Shown here in pieces: positions 7,474-19,140 of a stretch of DNA of 64,000 bases. Each line of letters starts with the position of its first letter. The first letter of the stretch is position 1. The notes beneath the pieces are model-generated. The model had not been told where the DNA came from. It ran no database searches and saw only the letters and a list, made by a program, of their open reading frames with translations. Source of the stretch: Sphingomonas yunnanensis (GTDB lineage Bacteria > Pseudomonadota > Alphaproteobacteria > Sphingomonadales > Sphingomonadaceae); NCBI RefSeq assembly GCF_019898765.1, contig NZ_JAIOKB010000001.1:682001-746000 (forward strand). Reading direction: 5' to 3'. A program made the translations under genes and the position numbers.

Positions 7474-9102
7474 TCAGCGATACCGTCCCATCGTCACCTT
7501 GAGCACCTGGGGGCGATCGACGAGGTTGATGCCGTAGTCGGTCTGGTCGCCGTTCCACACGCGCGCCATCACCCACTTGCCGTCGCGGAAGGCGCCCTCC
7601 TCGACTCGCACCACCATGCCCTCCCCGCCCGCGGCCGAGAAGGTGACACGGGCGTGGTCGCCGACGAGCAGGAACTCGTCGTCTGACAATTGCGCGACCG
7701 CGACGCCGCCGACCGGCTCGTCCGCCCAGGGCGTGGGATCGGCCTTGAGCCAGGTCCACTCGCGCAGGCCGAACTGCCACTCGCCCCAGGTCACCGCGAT
7801 CTTCCATGCGCCGAGCGTGGTGGAGAGCGGGGCGCCGTCGTCGGGCTTGGCCGCTCCCCAGGTCGGACGCGACGCCGCGATCCGCGCCCAGTCGCGCGCG
7901 ATCGGGGCCAGCGTGGCATAGGGCAGCGCGATCGCGTCGAGCGTCGCCGCGTCCAGCGCCTTGGCGCCGAGCGGGAAGTTGACATAGCCGGTCGCGTCCA
8001 TGCCGAAGGGTGCGTAACCGATCGCGCCGCGGCCCAGCGCGGCGTAGAAGAAGCGCGCGAACTCGCGCGCGTTGCCGATCTCGGGGACCATCAGCGCATT
8101 GTCGGGGCGCGCGTATTTGTCGAGATATTGGACGACGTTGGCGCTCTTGCGATCGTAGATGTCGGGCGCGGCGAAGTCGATCGCGGGCGCCGCCGCCTTC
8201 CAGATGTCGAGCACGTCCTGCTGCGGCCCGCCGCTGGCGACGCCGTCCGGATCGGGCACGTTCGATGGCCCGGCGAGCGCGGCGTTGACATACATCGGCA
8301 GCGGCTTGGCCTTCTTCCCCGCCGCCGCGATCGCGTTGACGTAGGTGGCGACATACCAGGTGTTGAAGGCGCGATCGGCCTGTGCGCCGAACGCCTGCGC
8401 CCAGGTGCCGCGCCTGCCGGTACGCCGCGCCAGCGCAGGGGGGATCGGCTGCGCGAACAGCCGCTCGCCTTCCGCGCCATAGTCGCGCGGGTTGCGATAG
8501 CTGCCCGTCTCATTCTCGGGCTGGACCATCACGACGGTGTGCTGCGGGTCGTGGTCGCGGAGATAGTCCATCACCTTGACGAAGGCGCGACGGTCGGCCG
8601 CCAGCGTCGCCTGCGACAGCGGGGTGAGCACGCCGTGATCCTTGCCGTCGCGCGTCTTCATCCGCGGGAAGCGGCGGTTGTCGAGCTTGACCCAGTCGGG
8701 CGTGTAACCGGCACTCGTGTTCTTCCATGTGCCGAACCAGAGCAGCACAACGCGCTTGTCGTGCGCGCGCGCCTGGTCGAGCAGGATCTGGAGGAAGGAC
8801 AGGTCGAACTCCCCCTCGCGCGGCTCGACCTGCTGCCAGGCAATCGGGATCTCGACCGTGTTGGCGTGGATCCGGTCCAGCATCGGCCAGACCTCGGGGA
8901 GCGCCGCGGCATAGTTGCTCGAGTTGTTGACCTGCGCGCCGAGCATCAGGAAGGGCGCGCCGTCGACCAGCAGCGCGTGGCGGCCGTCCTGGCTCACCAG
9001 CCGCGGCGGCGGCGCGGCTGCCTGCGCGCGCGCGTTAGACGCGCCCAGCGCGGCCATCCCCGCCGCGGCGGCCAGCGCGGCGCGTCCCCACCTCTTCGTC
9101 AT
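7474..9102 (-). CDS. GH35-type beta-galactosidase (DUF5597 architecture), exported
   Basis: A 542-residue glycosidase. A signal peptide (hydrophobic residues about 8-25, ending NARAQA) is followed by LLVDGAPFLMLGAQVNNSS and a TIM barrel with HANTVEIPIAWQQVEP. The acid/base motif QPENETG puts the catalytic Glu at 198. MVPEIGN supplies the nucleophile, Glu341. A C-terminal beta domain resembling DUF5597 completes it. ATG 9102 overlaps the stop of the upstream GH74 gene (ATGA) and has a GGAGGGTGA ribosome site, so expression is coupled. It probably removes beta-galactosyl side residues from xyloglucan-like oligosaccharides cut by the GH74 partner. The fold is secure; GH35 versus a related clan-A family is less so. 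Confidence 0.85.
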   Translation of the reverse strand: MTKRWGRAALAAAAGMAALGASNARAQAAAPPPRLVSQDGRHALLVDGAPFLMLGAQVNNSSNYAAALPEVWPMLDRIHANTVEIPIAWQQVEPREGEFDLSFLQILLDQARAHDKRVVLLWFGTWKNTSAGYTPDWVKLDNRRFPRMKTRDGKDHGVLTPLSQATLAADRRAFVKVMDYLRDHDPQHTVVMVQPENETGSYRNPRDYGAEGERLFAQPIPPALARRTGRRGTWAQAFGAQADRAFNTWYVATYVNAIAAAGKKAKPLPMYVNAALAGPSNVPDPDGVASGGPQQDVLDIWKAAAPAIDFAAPDIYDRKSANVVQYLDKYARPDNALMVPEIGNAREFARFFYAALGRGAIGYAPFGMDATGYVNFPLGAKALDAATLDAIALPYATLAPIARDWARIAASRPTWGAAKPDDGAPLSTTLGAWKIAVTWGEWQFGLREWTWLKADPTPWADEPVGGVAVAQLSDDEFLLVGDHARVTFSAAGGEGMVVRVEEGAFRDGKWVMARVWNGDQTDYGINLVDRPQVLKVTMGRYR

Positions 9103-11327
9103 TCACCCTCCCCCTTCGGATCGCCGTACAGGATGCCGCGGCCGTCGCTGCCGACATAGACCCGGCCGTAGCGCCGCGGGTCGCCGCTGATCACGCGCAG
9201 CCGCAGTCCCCAGCGATGCGCCGCGTCGTTGATCTGGACCCAGCGCGCGCCGCCGTCGGTCGAGCGGTAGATGCCGCGCTCTTGGTCCAATGTGGCGATC
9301 GCGTAGAGCGCCGGCCAGCCGCTGCCCGGCGCCGCCTTGCCGAGCCCGTAGCGATCGATCCGCGCCGCGCCGGTCGCCCGCGCCCAATGCTCGCCGGCAT
9401 CTTCCGAGTGATAGAGCGTGCCAGCCACGAGCAGCCACGAAGCGCCGGCGCGCCCGGGTACCGCAACCAGCGGGTTCGCCGCCTCCCGGCCGATCGCGCG
9501 CGCCCCCGACAGGTCGGCGGGAAGTCCCTGCGCGGCGGCGGGCGCGAAGCTGGCGCCGCCGTCGTCGCTGCGCAGCACGCGCCCGCGCTCCGCGTCCACC
9601 GCGTAGAAGCGGCGCGGGTCGACCTTGTCGGCGGTGACCCGCGCGCCGCCCGGCAGGCCGGCGACCGCGCGCCAGGTCGCGCCGCGGTCGCGTGTCAGCA
9701 GCGGCCGGTCGCTCTCGACCAGGAAGGTGGCGCCGTCGGCCGAGACGGTGATCGCGGCGCTGCCGGTCTGCGCGCGCGCGGGCGCGCCGTCCGGCCGCGG
9801 CCTGGTCTCGCTCGCGGGCAGGCGCAGCGGCATCCAATCCTCGCCCCCGTCCTGCGACCAGGCGAGCGACGTATCGGGCACCACCGGCTTGTGCGTGTTG
9901 CCGCTGCGGACCAGCACCAGCGGCGCCGCGCCGGCGTAATCGAGCGAGTTGGTGTTGGTCAGGAACGGCGCGCGGTGGACGTGCGCGGGCGAGCGCGTCG
10001 GGTCGGCGTGGCGGAAGCCGCCGAGGTCGCCGAAGCCCGAGACTAGCGGCGCGCCGGCGGTCGGGCTCACCAGCGTGATGATCGCGGTCTGCTCGATCCC
10101 GCGCGTCCAGGGCGCCCAGCGCATCGTGCCCGGCCGCGCGAACGCGTCGGTGGCGTAGACCGTCGCGCCGGTGACATAGGCGGCATGCGCGGGATCGAAC
10201 GGGTCGATCGCGAGCCCCGCGATCCAATGGCCGAAATTGGCCTTCCCGTCGAAGTCGAGGAAGGGCGTGGCGCTCACGTCGCGCGTGCTGCGGCGCCACA
10301 GCTCGTCCCAATGCGTGCCCGCGTCGGTGGAGCGCCACACCGTGTCGACCGGCTGGTAGCGGTCGACGGTGCTCACCGCGAGGACGCGCGGGTCCTGCGC
10401 CGAGACGGCGACGCCGAAGAAGCCGCCGGGCACCTCGCCGGCGGCGCGGTTCGGGGTGACGTCGCGCCAGGAACCGCCGGCGGGGTCATACCGCCAGACC
10501 GCGCCGTCGGTGACGCCGTTGGGGCCGATAGAGTCGCTGTAGCTGAGCGTGACGACGCCGTCGCCGCCGACCGCGGCCTTGACCGGGAGCAGCGCGGCGC
10601 GCGGGCCGCCCTCCACCGCGCGCCACGTCGCGCCGCCGTCGTCCGAGCGGAACAGGTGATGCTCGCCCGGATCGGCGCTGCCGGCGAGGATCCGGCCCCG
10701 GCGCGCCGGGTCGAACAGCACGAACGACAGCCCGCCGTGCGTGGTGCGCGGCCGGTCGGGGCGGCCGAGCCCGGCGAGCGGGAAGCTCGCCACCTTGCGC
10801 CAGGTCGCCGCGGCATCGTCGCTGCGCCACAGCCCGTCGTGGCGCGACCCGAAGTACAGCGTGTCGCGCGCGTGCGGGTCGATCGCGAGCCGCTCGCCCA
10901 GCCCGCGCCCGTCCTCGTTGCCGCCCATCGCGAAGGGCACCGGCGTGGTGCGCCAGTGCGCGCCGCGGTCGGTCGAGCGCAGGATCGCGGCGGGGCCGCG
11001 CGCGCTCATCCCGACCGCGAGATAGACGATGGTCGGGTCGCTCGGATCGGGCGCGACGCTCTCGACGCCCATGTAGCTCGGCTCGGCGACGGCGTCCTGC
11101 AGCGGCACCCAGCGGCGCGCGGCGGCGTCCCAGCGATAGGCGCCCCCCATGTCGGTCCGGAGATAGGCCAGCCCGCGCTCGGCGCGGCTGAAGACGATGC
11201 CGGGCGCGAACCCGCCGCCGCCCACGGTCACGTTGCGCCAGACATAGGGGAGAGCCGGCGCCGCGAGAACGTTCACGGCGGGCGCCGTGCCGAGGGCGAG
11301 GAGCATGGCAACCGACCGGATCCTCAC
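9099..11327 (-). CDS. GH74-type xyloglucanase, exported
   Basis: A 742-residue protein with a signal peptide (residues 1-23) and two seven-bladed beta-propellers recognisable by BNR/Asp-box repeats such as STDRGAHWR, RSDDAAATWR, RSDDGGATWR, RSTDAGTHWDE and RDRGATWR. The two catalytic aspartates of GH74 are in place: YLRTDMGGAYRWD (Asp59) and GFGDLGGF (Asp434). It would cut the backbone of xyloglucan outside the cytoplasm. It is first of a two-gene unit with the GH35-like enzyme and lies just downstream of the LacI regulator. Other BNR-repeat glycosidases are possible, but the paired Asp motifs favour GH74. Confidence 0.88.
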   Translation of the reverse strand: MRIRSVAMLLALGTAPAVNVLAAPALPYVWRNVTVGGGGFAPGIVFSRAERGLAYLRTDMGGAYRWDAAARRWVPLQDAVAEPSYMGVESVAPDPSDPTIVYLAVGMSARGPAAILRSTDRGAHWRTTPVPFAMGGNEDGRGLGERLAIDPHARDTLYFGSRHDGLWRSDDAAATWRKVASFPLAGLGRPDRPRTTHGGLSFVLFDPARRGRILAGSADPGEHHLFRSDDGGATWRAVEGGPRAALLPVKAAVGGDGVVTLSYSDSIGPNGVTDGAVWRYDPAGGSWRDVTPNRAAGEVPGGFFGVAVSAQDPRVLAVSTVDRYQPVDTVWRSTDAGTHWDELWRRSTRDVSATPFLDFDGKANFGHWIAGLAIDPFDPAHAAYVTGATVYATDAFARPGTMRWAPWTRGIEQTAIITLVSPTAGAPLVSGFGDLGGFRHADPTRSPAHVHRAPFLTNTNSLDYAGAAPLVLVRSGNTHKPVVPDTSLAWSQDGGEDWMPLRLPASETRPRPDGAPARAQTGSAAITVSADGATFLVESDRPLLTRDRGATWRAVAGLPGGARVTADKVDPRRFYAVDAERGRVLRSDDGGASFAPAAAQGLPADLSGARAIGREAANPLVAVPGRAGASWLLVAGTLYHSEDAGEHWARATGAARIDRYGLGKAAPGSGWPALYAIATLDQERGIYRSTDGGARWVQINDAAHRWGLRLRVISGDPRRYGRVYVGSDGRGILYGDPKGEGE

Positions 11328-11383
11328 CCTTCTCCCTCTCGCGCGATTTATCAGATCACTCTCGCTTCAAGGCTATGACACGG

Positions 11384-11398
11384 AGTATACCGCTACCA
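11384..11398 (-). promoter_or_regulatory. -10 element and LacI-type half operator before GH74
   Basis: On the minus strand TGGTAGCGGTATAC (11398-11385) contains a well-formed left half of a LacI-family operator (TGGTAGCG), with the right half degenerate. It overlaps a TATACT -10 (11389-11384). No convincing -35 is seen. A full consensus operator stands at 12695. Confidence 0.4.
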
Positions 11399-11426
11399 CA
11401 ATGGCTTCTGACGGAACCCACCCGTC

Positions 11427-11526
11427 GCCGTCATCACGAACTCGTCTCAGGATGCACGGTGCGGCAGAACCAGCGATGGTGGCACTCGCGGGACGGTGGA
11501 TCCTGAAACAAGTTCAGGATGACGGC
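11427..11526. repeat. Palindromic intergenic element, copy A
   Basis: About 100 bases with complementary ends: GCCGTCATCACGAACTCG at the left, and CAAGTTCAGGATGACGGC at the right. It fills most of the LacI-GH74 gap. The ends match copy D (34233) in type: the GTCATC(CT)GAACTCG family. Confidence 0.65.
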
Positions 11527-11550
11527 AGAAGAGCAGCCATCCCTACACCG

Positions 11551-12639
11551 CTACCGCCCCCGCGCGCCCGGCCGGCGCCGCGGCGCCGCGTCCGACTGGC
11601 GGCGCACCAGCGTATGGTCGAGCACGAGGCCGGGGGCGCTCGCCGTCGGGTCGTCGCGGCGCGCGCGCAGCATCTGAGTCAGCATCTGCACCGCGGCTCG
11701 GCTCATGTCCGCGATCGGCTGGTGGATCGTGGTGAGCTCGGGCCAGATCGTCGTCGCCAGCGTGCTGTCGTCGAACCCGACCACGGTGAGATCGCCCGGC
11801 ACGTCGAGACCGCGCCGGTGCGCCACCGCCACGCTGGCGGCGGCCATGTCATCGTTGCTGGCGAAGATCGCGCTGGGCGGCTGCGCGATGTCGAGCAGCT
11901 CCTCGGTGGCGTCTAGTCCGGAGCGATAGCTGAATAGCCCGCGCGCGATCAGCGCCTCGTCGATTGTCAGACCCGCCCCCGTGAGCGCGTCGCGATAGCC
12001 CGCCAGCCGCTCCTCGCTCGCGGTCAGATTGGGGTTGCCGGTGATGAAGCCGACGCGCTGGTGCCCCAGCGCGAGAAGATGCTCGGTCATCGCCCGCGCC
12101 GCGGCGCGGTCGTCGATCGAGACGCGACCGATCCCCGCGGGCGCGCTGCTCGTCGCCACCACCACCGTCGGGACGCGCGCGGCGAGCAGCACGTCGAGCA
12201 CCAGCGGTGAATCGCACAGCGGCGGCGGCAGGATGATGCCGTCGAGGCCCGAGGCGACCAGCCGCTCGGCGACCTCGGCCTCATGCTCGCCGGGGTCGCA
12301 TTTCTGCACCACCAGCTGGATGTCGCCCCGCCCCGCCTCGTCGAGGCTGCCGAGCAGGAAGGCGCTGAGATAGGCCTCGCTCGGGTTGCTGTAGAGCAGC
12401 CCCAGCCGCACCTGCGACGCCCCCGCCAGGCTGCGCGCGGCGCGGTTGGGCGCATAGTCGAGCCGCTGGATCGCCTCGCGCACCGCCGCGCGCGTCGCCT
12501 CGCGCACGTTGTTCTCGCCGTTGATCACGCGCGACACCGTCATCGTCGAGACGCCGGCGAGCTGTGCCACGTCGGCGATCGTCGGCGCGCCGGTCTGGCG
12601 CGATCCGGTGCCGCGGATCCTGCGGATGTCCCCACTCAT
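11551..12639 (-). CDS. LacI-family transcriptional regulator
   Basis: A 362-residue repressor. The helix-turn-helix lies at about residues 19-43 (TIADVAQLAGVSTMTVSRVI) with hinge LDYAPNRAARSLAG, then a periplasmic-binding-protein-like sugar sensor (RLGLLYSNPS through VVGFDDSTLATTIWPELTTI). The start used is ATG 12639; the ribosome site is poor, and downstream starts would damage nothing before about residue 15. It is divergent from the GH3/esterase pair and upstream of the GH74/GH35 pair. Operators fitting its family stand in both promoters (12695-12708 and 11385-11398). It most likely coordinates the four enzymes in response to a glucan oligosaccharide. Confidence 0.92.
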   Translation of the reverse strand: MSGDIRRIRGTGSRQTGAPTIADVAQLAGVSTMTVSRVINGENNVREATRAAVREAIQRLDYAPNRAARSLAGASQVRLGLLYSNPSEAYLSAFLLGSLDEAGRGDIQLVVQKCDPGEHEAEVAERLVASGLDGIILPPPLCDSPLVLDVLLAARVPTVVVATSSAPAGIGRVSIDDRAAARAMTEHLLALGHQRVGFITGNPNLTASEERLAGYRDALTGAGLTIDEALIARGLFSYRSGLDATEELLDIAQPPSAIFASNDDMAAASVAVAHRRGLDVPGDLTVVGFDDSTLATTIWPELTTIHQPIADMSRAAVQMLTQMLRARRDDPTASAPGLVLDHTLVRRQSDAAPRRRPGARGR

Positions 12640-12694
12640 GGCTGCGATACGTACCAGTAAAAGGCGCCGCGCCTAGTGGCCGCGGTGAAAATGC

Positions 12695-12708
12695 TGATAG
12701 CGTTCTCA
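12695..12708. promoter_or_regulatory. Consensus LacI/GalR-family operator
   Basis: TGATAGCGTTCTCA fits TGWNANCGNTNWCA, the general LacI/CcpA operator, at every defined position. It lies between the divergent LacI and GH3 genes and overlaps the region where a -35 for a TATGTT -10 (12721-12726) would be, so binding would repress GH3. Confidence 0.6.
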
Positions 12709-12785
12709 GCCACCGGCTTCTATGTTCGCTTCATCCACGGGATCGCACCCTAAAGGGCCGGCGACCCGTCGCTGGGAGGGGAAGA

Positions 12786-15181
<2,396 letters not shown>

Positions 15182-15185
<4 letters not shown>

Positions 15186-16174
15186 CGATGGATCTACCCA
15201 GCCGCCGCGCGGTGGTCACCGCGCTCGCCGCCGCACCTCTCGCCGCCTCCGCCGCGCGGGCCGCGCCGGCGGCGCCCGACGACGTCCCGGGCGCGACGAT
15301 CCTGCTCTGGCCCGACGCCGCGCCCGGCGCCCCGGCCGCGCTGCCGACGCTCAAGATCGAGCAGCGCTCGACGGACGCGGGCTTCAACGATCGCTGGGTC
15401 ACCGGCGTGGCGCGGCCGGGTTTGACGGTGCGGCGCCCCGCCCGGGCCAACGGCGCGGCGGTACTGCTGATCCCCGGTGGCGGCTACGGCTTCATCGCCT
15501 GGGACAATGAGGGCGAGGAGCAGGCGCGCTGGCTCACCAAGCTCGGCGTCACCTGCTTCATCCTCTCCTACCGGCTGCCCGCGGAGGGATGGAGCAACCG
15601 CGCGCTGGTGCCGCTGCAGGACGCGCAGCGCGCGGTGCGAGTGATCCGCGCGCGCGCGAGCGAGTTCGGGCTCGATCCCAAAAGAGTCGCGGTGCTGGGC
15701 TTCTCGGCGGGTGGACATCTCGCCGGCAGCCTCGCCACGCGCCACGCCGAGCCCGTCTATGCGCCGGTCGACGCCGCCGACGAACAGTCGGCGCGGCCCG
15801 ACCTCGCCGGTCTGATCTACCCGGTGGTGACGCTGGCGGAGTCGTTCACGCACGAGGGCTCGCGCGACAATCTGCTGGGCACGCCGTCGAGCGACGCGCA
15901 GCGCCGCGACGCGTCGGTCGAGCGCCGCGTCGCCGCGGACACGCCGCCGGTCTTCCTCGTCCATGCGAGCGACGACGAGACGGTGCCGATCGCGAACAGC
16001 CTGGCGCTGTACCAGGCGCTGCTGGCGGCGAAGCGGCCGGCCGAGCTGCACGCCTTCGACCAGGGCGGCCACGGCTTCGGCACGCGCCTGCCCGACAGCG
16101 CGCCGGCGTCGGTCTGGCCCAAGCTGTTCGCCGCTTATGCGACGCGCCAGCGGGTGTTCCCGGCGGCGGTGTAA
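15182..16174 (+). CDS. Alpha/beta-hydrolase, acetyl-xylan-esterase-like (BD-FAE type)
   Basis: A 330-residue exported esterase. ATG 15182 overlaps the GH3 stop (ATGA); a second ATG two codons on is also possible. Signal peptide about residues 5-30 (SRRAVVTALAAAPLAAS, a possible Tat signal). The oxyanion-hole segment is IPGGGYGF. The nucleophile is Ser175 in GFSAGGH, with Asp in HASDDETVP and His in GGHGFG. Such enzymes remove acetyl or feruloyl groups from hemicellulose. Its coupling to GH3 suggests de-acetylation of plant oligosaccharides. The substrate is inferred. Confidence 0.87.
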
Positions 16175-16219
16175 CGGGTGGGCAGGGGGCGACCCGGTTC
16201 GGAACGGCGGCCACACCGC

Positions 16220-16327
16220 CCCCTTCCGTCATCCCTGCGAAGGCAGGAACCCGGACGCGCTGAGCGTGCGGGGGGAACGCGACGTCAGCGCGTCTGGATC
16301 CCCGCCTTCGCGGGGATGACGAAGGGG
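16220..16327. repeat. Palindromic intergenic element, copy B
   Basis: Complementary ends CCCCTTCCGTCATCCC and GGGATGACGAAGGGG enclose about 80 bases. Inner arms carry the GCGAAGGCAGGAACC / GGATCCCCGCCTTCGC pair. It sits between the 3' ends of the convergent esterase and mltG genes. Confidence 0.7.
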
Positions 16328-16401
16328 CGAGGAGGGACGAGGCCCGCAGCGTCACGCAGCGCGCCTCCATCCTCTCCCTTCACCGGCGGAGCAGCCCGCT
16401 C

Positions 16402-17370
16402 TCACATCTCCCCGCGCGCGCGCCGGATCGCGAACCAGCGCTTGACGTTGGCATTATGCTGCTCGAGCGTGTCGGCGAAGACGTGCCCGCCGCTGCCGTC
16501 CGCGACGAAATAGAGCGCGCGCGACGGCGCCGGATCGAGCACCGCGTCGATCGACAGTCGCCCCGGGTTGGCGATCGGCCCGACCGGCAGGCCGGCCGAG
16601 GCGTAGGTGTTGTAGCCGTTCCGGGCGTGAAGTTCGCTCTGGCGGATGCGGCGACCGAGCGGGCGGCCCCTGGTGATCGGATAGATCACGGTCGGGTCGG
16701 CCTGGAGCGGCATGCCCAGCCGCAACCGATTCGAGTAGACCGCCGCCACCGTCCGCCGCTCGGCGGGCTTGCCGGTCTCTTTCTCGACGATCGAGGCGAG
16801 CACCAGCGCCTGCTGCGGCGTCGTCACCGCCGACGTCGGCCTGCGTCGCTTCCATGCGGCGGCGAGATAGTCGCTCATCGCGCGCTGCATCCGCGCCAAC
16901 ACCGCGGCGCGCGGCTCGCCGCGCTCGAACGCATAGCCGTCGGGCAGCACCGAGCCTTCCGCCGGAACCGCGACGTCCCCGCTCAGTGCCTCGGCGCGCA
17001 GCAGCACGTCGCGCACCATCACCGCGGGCAGCCCCTCGGGGATCACCACCAGCCGCTGCACCACCTTGCCGCTCTGGAGCAGCGCGAGCACCTGCGACGC
17101 GCTGGCGTGCGCGGGGATGGCATATTCGCCCGCGCGGATCGGCGTCGCGCTGCCGAACAGCCGCGCCTGGAGGCGGAAGCGGTGCGCCGAGGCGATCACC
17201 CCCGCTCGCTCGAGCGCGGTGGCAGCGCCGGCGAGCGAGCTGCCCGCGGCGACGGTGACGTTGGCCTCGCGCGGGAGCGGGCCGGCGCCCTTCCAGCCCT
17301 GCGCCACCCACACGCCCGCGCCGAACAGCAGCAGCGCGACGATCAGTCCGAGACAGCCGAGCCGGCGCAT
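16402..17370 (-). CDS. mltG: Endolytic murein transglycosylase MltG
   Basis: A 322-residue inner-membrane protein that cleaves nascent glycan strands and so sets peptidoglycan strand length. One N-terminal transmembrane helix (residues 4-24) is followed by a LysM-like region and the YceG domain. The catalytic Glu196 is in SIVEKETG. LQADPTVIY, YNTYASAGLPVGPI and the closing FVADGSGGHVFADTLEQHN are all family signatures. The gene follows fabF by 8 bases with a TGAGGA ribosome site, the usual alphaproteobacterial fab operon order. Confidence 0.96.
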   Translation of the reverse strand: MRRLGCLGLIVALLLFGAGVWVAQGWKGAGPLPREANVTVAAGSSLAGAATALERAGVIASAHRFRLQARLFGSATPIRAGEYAIPAHASASQVLALLQSGKVVQRLVVIPEGLPAVMVRDVLLRAEALSGDVAVPAEGSVLPDGYAFERGEPRAAVLARMQRAMSDYLAAAWKRRRPTSAVTTPQQALVLASIVEKETGKPAERRTVAAVYSNRLRLGMPLQADPTVIYPITRGRPLGRRIRQSELHARNGYNTYASAGLPVGPIANPGRLSIDAVLDPAPSRALYFVADGSGGHVFADTLEQHNANVKRWFAIRRARGEM

Positions 17371-17378
17371 GACGGTCC

Positions 17379-18635
17379 TCAGATCGTCTTCATCACCAGC
17401 GAGGCGTTGGTACCGCCGAAGCCGAAGCTGTTGTTGAGCACCGCGCGCACCTCACGCTTGCGCGCGACATGCGGCACGAGGTCGACGCCCTCGGCCCCTT
17501 CCGACGGATTGTCGAGGTTGAGCGTCGGCGGCACGATCTGGTCGCGCATCGCCAAAATGCAGAAGATGCTCTCCACCGCGCCCGCACCGCCGAGCAGGTG
17601 CCCGATCGCCGACTTGGTCGAGCTCATCGACAGCCCACCAACGGCATCCCCGAACAACCGCTTGACCGCGCCCAGCTCGATCATGTCGGCCATGGTCGAG
17701 GTGCCGTGCGCGTTGATATAGTCGATGTCCGACAGCGCGAGGCCCGACTTGCGCATCGCCATCTCCATCGCGCGATACGCGCCCGACCCTTCCGGCTCCG
17801 GCGCGGTGACGTGGAAGGCGTCGCCCGACAGACCGTAGCCGATCACCTCGGCGTAGATCTTCGCGCCGCGCGCCTTGGCCCGCTCATATTCCTCGAGCAC
17901 CACGACGCCCGCCCCCTCGCCCATGACGAAGCCGTCGCGATCGCGATCATAGGGGCGGCTGGCCTGCTCGGGCCGGTCGTTGAAGCTGGTGTTGAGCGCG
18001 CGCGCCGCGGCGAAGCCGGCGATGCCGATCGGGCAGACCGTGCTCTCCGACCCGCCCGCGAGCATCACGTCGGCGTCGTCCAGCGCGATCATCCGCGCGG
18101 CATCGCCGATCGAGTGCGCACCGGTCGAGCAGGCGGTGACGACCGCGTGATTCGGCCCCATAAGGCCGTATTTGATCGAGACCTGCCCCGAGATCAGGTT
18201 GATCAGCCGGCCGTGGACGAAGTGCGGGCTGACCCGCTTCGGTCCCTTCTCGGCGAGCACGAGCGACTCGCTCTCGATCCCCGGCAACCCGCCGATGCCC
18301 GAACCGATCGAGCAGCCGGCGCGGAAGCGCTCCGCCTCGCTCATCTCGGTGAGACCCGCGTCCTCGAGCGCCTGCCCCGCCGCGTCGATCCCGTAGACGA
18401 TGAAGGGATCGACCTGGCGCTGGACCTTGTGATCGACGCGCTTGTCGGGATCGAAGCCCCAGGGATGGTCAGGGGCCTTCACCTCGCACGCGATCGTGCA
18501 CTTCTGGTCCGACGCGTCGAAGCGCGTGATCGGGCCGGCGCCCGAACGGCCCGCGATCAGATTGGCCCAGCAGGTCTCCACGTCCGCCCCGAGCGGGGTG
18601 ACGAGGCCGAGACCGGTGACGACGACACGGCGCAT
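17379..18635 (-). CDS. fabF: 3-oxoacyl-[acyl-carrier-protein] synthase II
   Basis: A 418-residue condensing enzyme that elongates acyl-ACP with malonyl-ACP. ATG 18635 follows GAAGGAAAGTCT; the longer frame to 18707 is not needed. Catalytic Cys169 in TACSTGAHSIG, and the two histidines in NAHGTSTMAD and SAIGHLLGGAGAVE, complete the Cys-His-His triad. C-terminal NNSFGFGGTNAS is standard. Length is normal. It lies directly after acpP and before mltG. Confidence 0.97.
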   Translation of the reverse strand: MRRVVVTGLGLVTPLGADVETCWANLIAGRSGAGPITRFDASDQKCTIACEVKAPDHPWGFDPDKRVDHKVQRQVDPFIVYGIDAAGQALEDAGLTEMSEAERFRAGCSIGSGIGGLPGIESESLVLAEKGPKRVSPHFVHGRLINLISGQVSIKYGLMGPNHAVVTACSTGAHSIGDAARMIALDDADVMLAGGSESTVCPIGIAGFAAARALNTSFNDRPEQASRPYDRDRDGFVMGEGAGVVVLEEYERAKARGAKIYAEVIGYGLSGDAFHVTAPEPEGSGAYRAMEMAMRKSGLALSDIDYINAHGTSTMADMIELGAVKRLFGDAVGGLSMSSTKSAIGHLLGGAGAVESIFCILAMRDQIVPPTLNLDNPSEGAEGVDLVPHVARKREVRAVLNNSFGFGGTNASLVMKTI

Positions 18636-18772
18636 AGACTTTCCTTCTTCACCGGCGCTGCGCCACGCGTCGCGCTGCCGGCTCTCGCAAACGAAACGGC
18701 TCCCCACCCTCTGGTCGAGGACAGGGAGCCGCTCAGATCAGCTCGCTAGAGCGGGAGGTCTCCCCCCGTTCC

Positions 18773-19009
18773 TCAGCCCTTGTGCTCGTCGATATAGGTG
18801 ATCGCGTCCTTGACGGTCGAGATCTTCTCGGCCGCATCGTCGGGGATCTCGACGCCGAACTCTTCCTCGAACGCCATCACCAGCTCGACGATGTCGAGGC
18901 TGTCCGCGCCCAGATCGTCGATGAAGCTGGCGTCCTCGGTGACCTTGTCGGCCTCGACGCCGAGATGCTCGACGACGATCTTCTTCACGCGGTCGGCGGT
19001 CTCGCTCAT
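18773..19009 (-). CDS. acpP: Acyl carrier protein
   Basis: A 78-residue acidic carrier. The phosphopantetheine attachment site is Ser37 in [11 protein letters not shown], followed by the canonical helix ([14 protein letters not shown]). ATG 19009 has a GAGGGAAAGC ribosome site. It holds the growing acyl chain for FabD, FabG and FabF encoded around it. It has its own promoter candidate at 19056-19084, in keeping with its need for higher expression. Confidence 0.98.
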   Translation of the reverse strand: MSETADRVKKIVVEHLGVEADKVTEDASFIDDLGADSLDIVELVMAFEEEFGVEIPDDAAEKISTVKDAITYIDEHKG

Positions 19010-19055
19010 AGCTTTCCCTCTTTCAATTGGGGGGTAGGTTTCGAATTGCTGAACG

Positions 19056-19084
19056 CAGGTAGAACGGGCTCGCTCCCGTGGCAA
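19056..19084 (-). promoter_or_regulatory. Candidate promoter of acpP
   Basis: Minus strand TTGCCA (19084-19079), 17 bases, TACCTG (19061-19056). The leader to acpP is about 40 bases. The same TTGNC-N17 layout precedes fabD and tRNA-Ala. Confidence 0.45.
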
Positions 19085-19140
19085 GGGTGCGAATGGCTCG
19101 CGACACCCCCCCTCACCCTGCTATTCGCCGCCCCGGCGGC

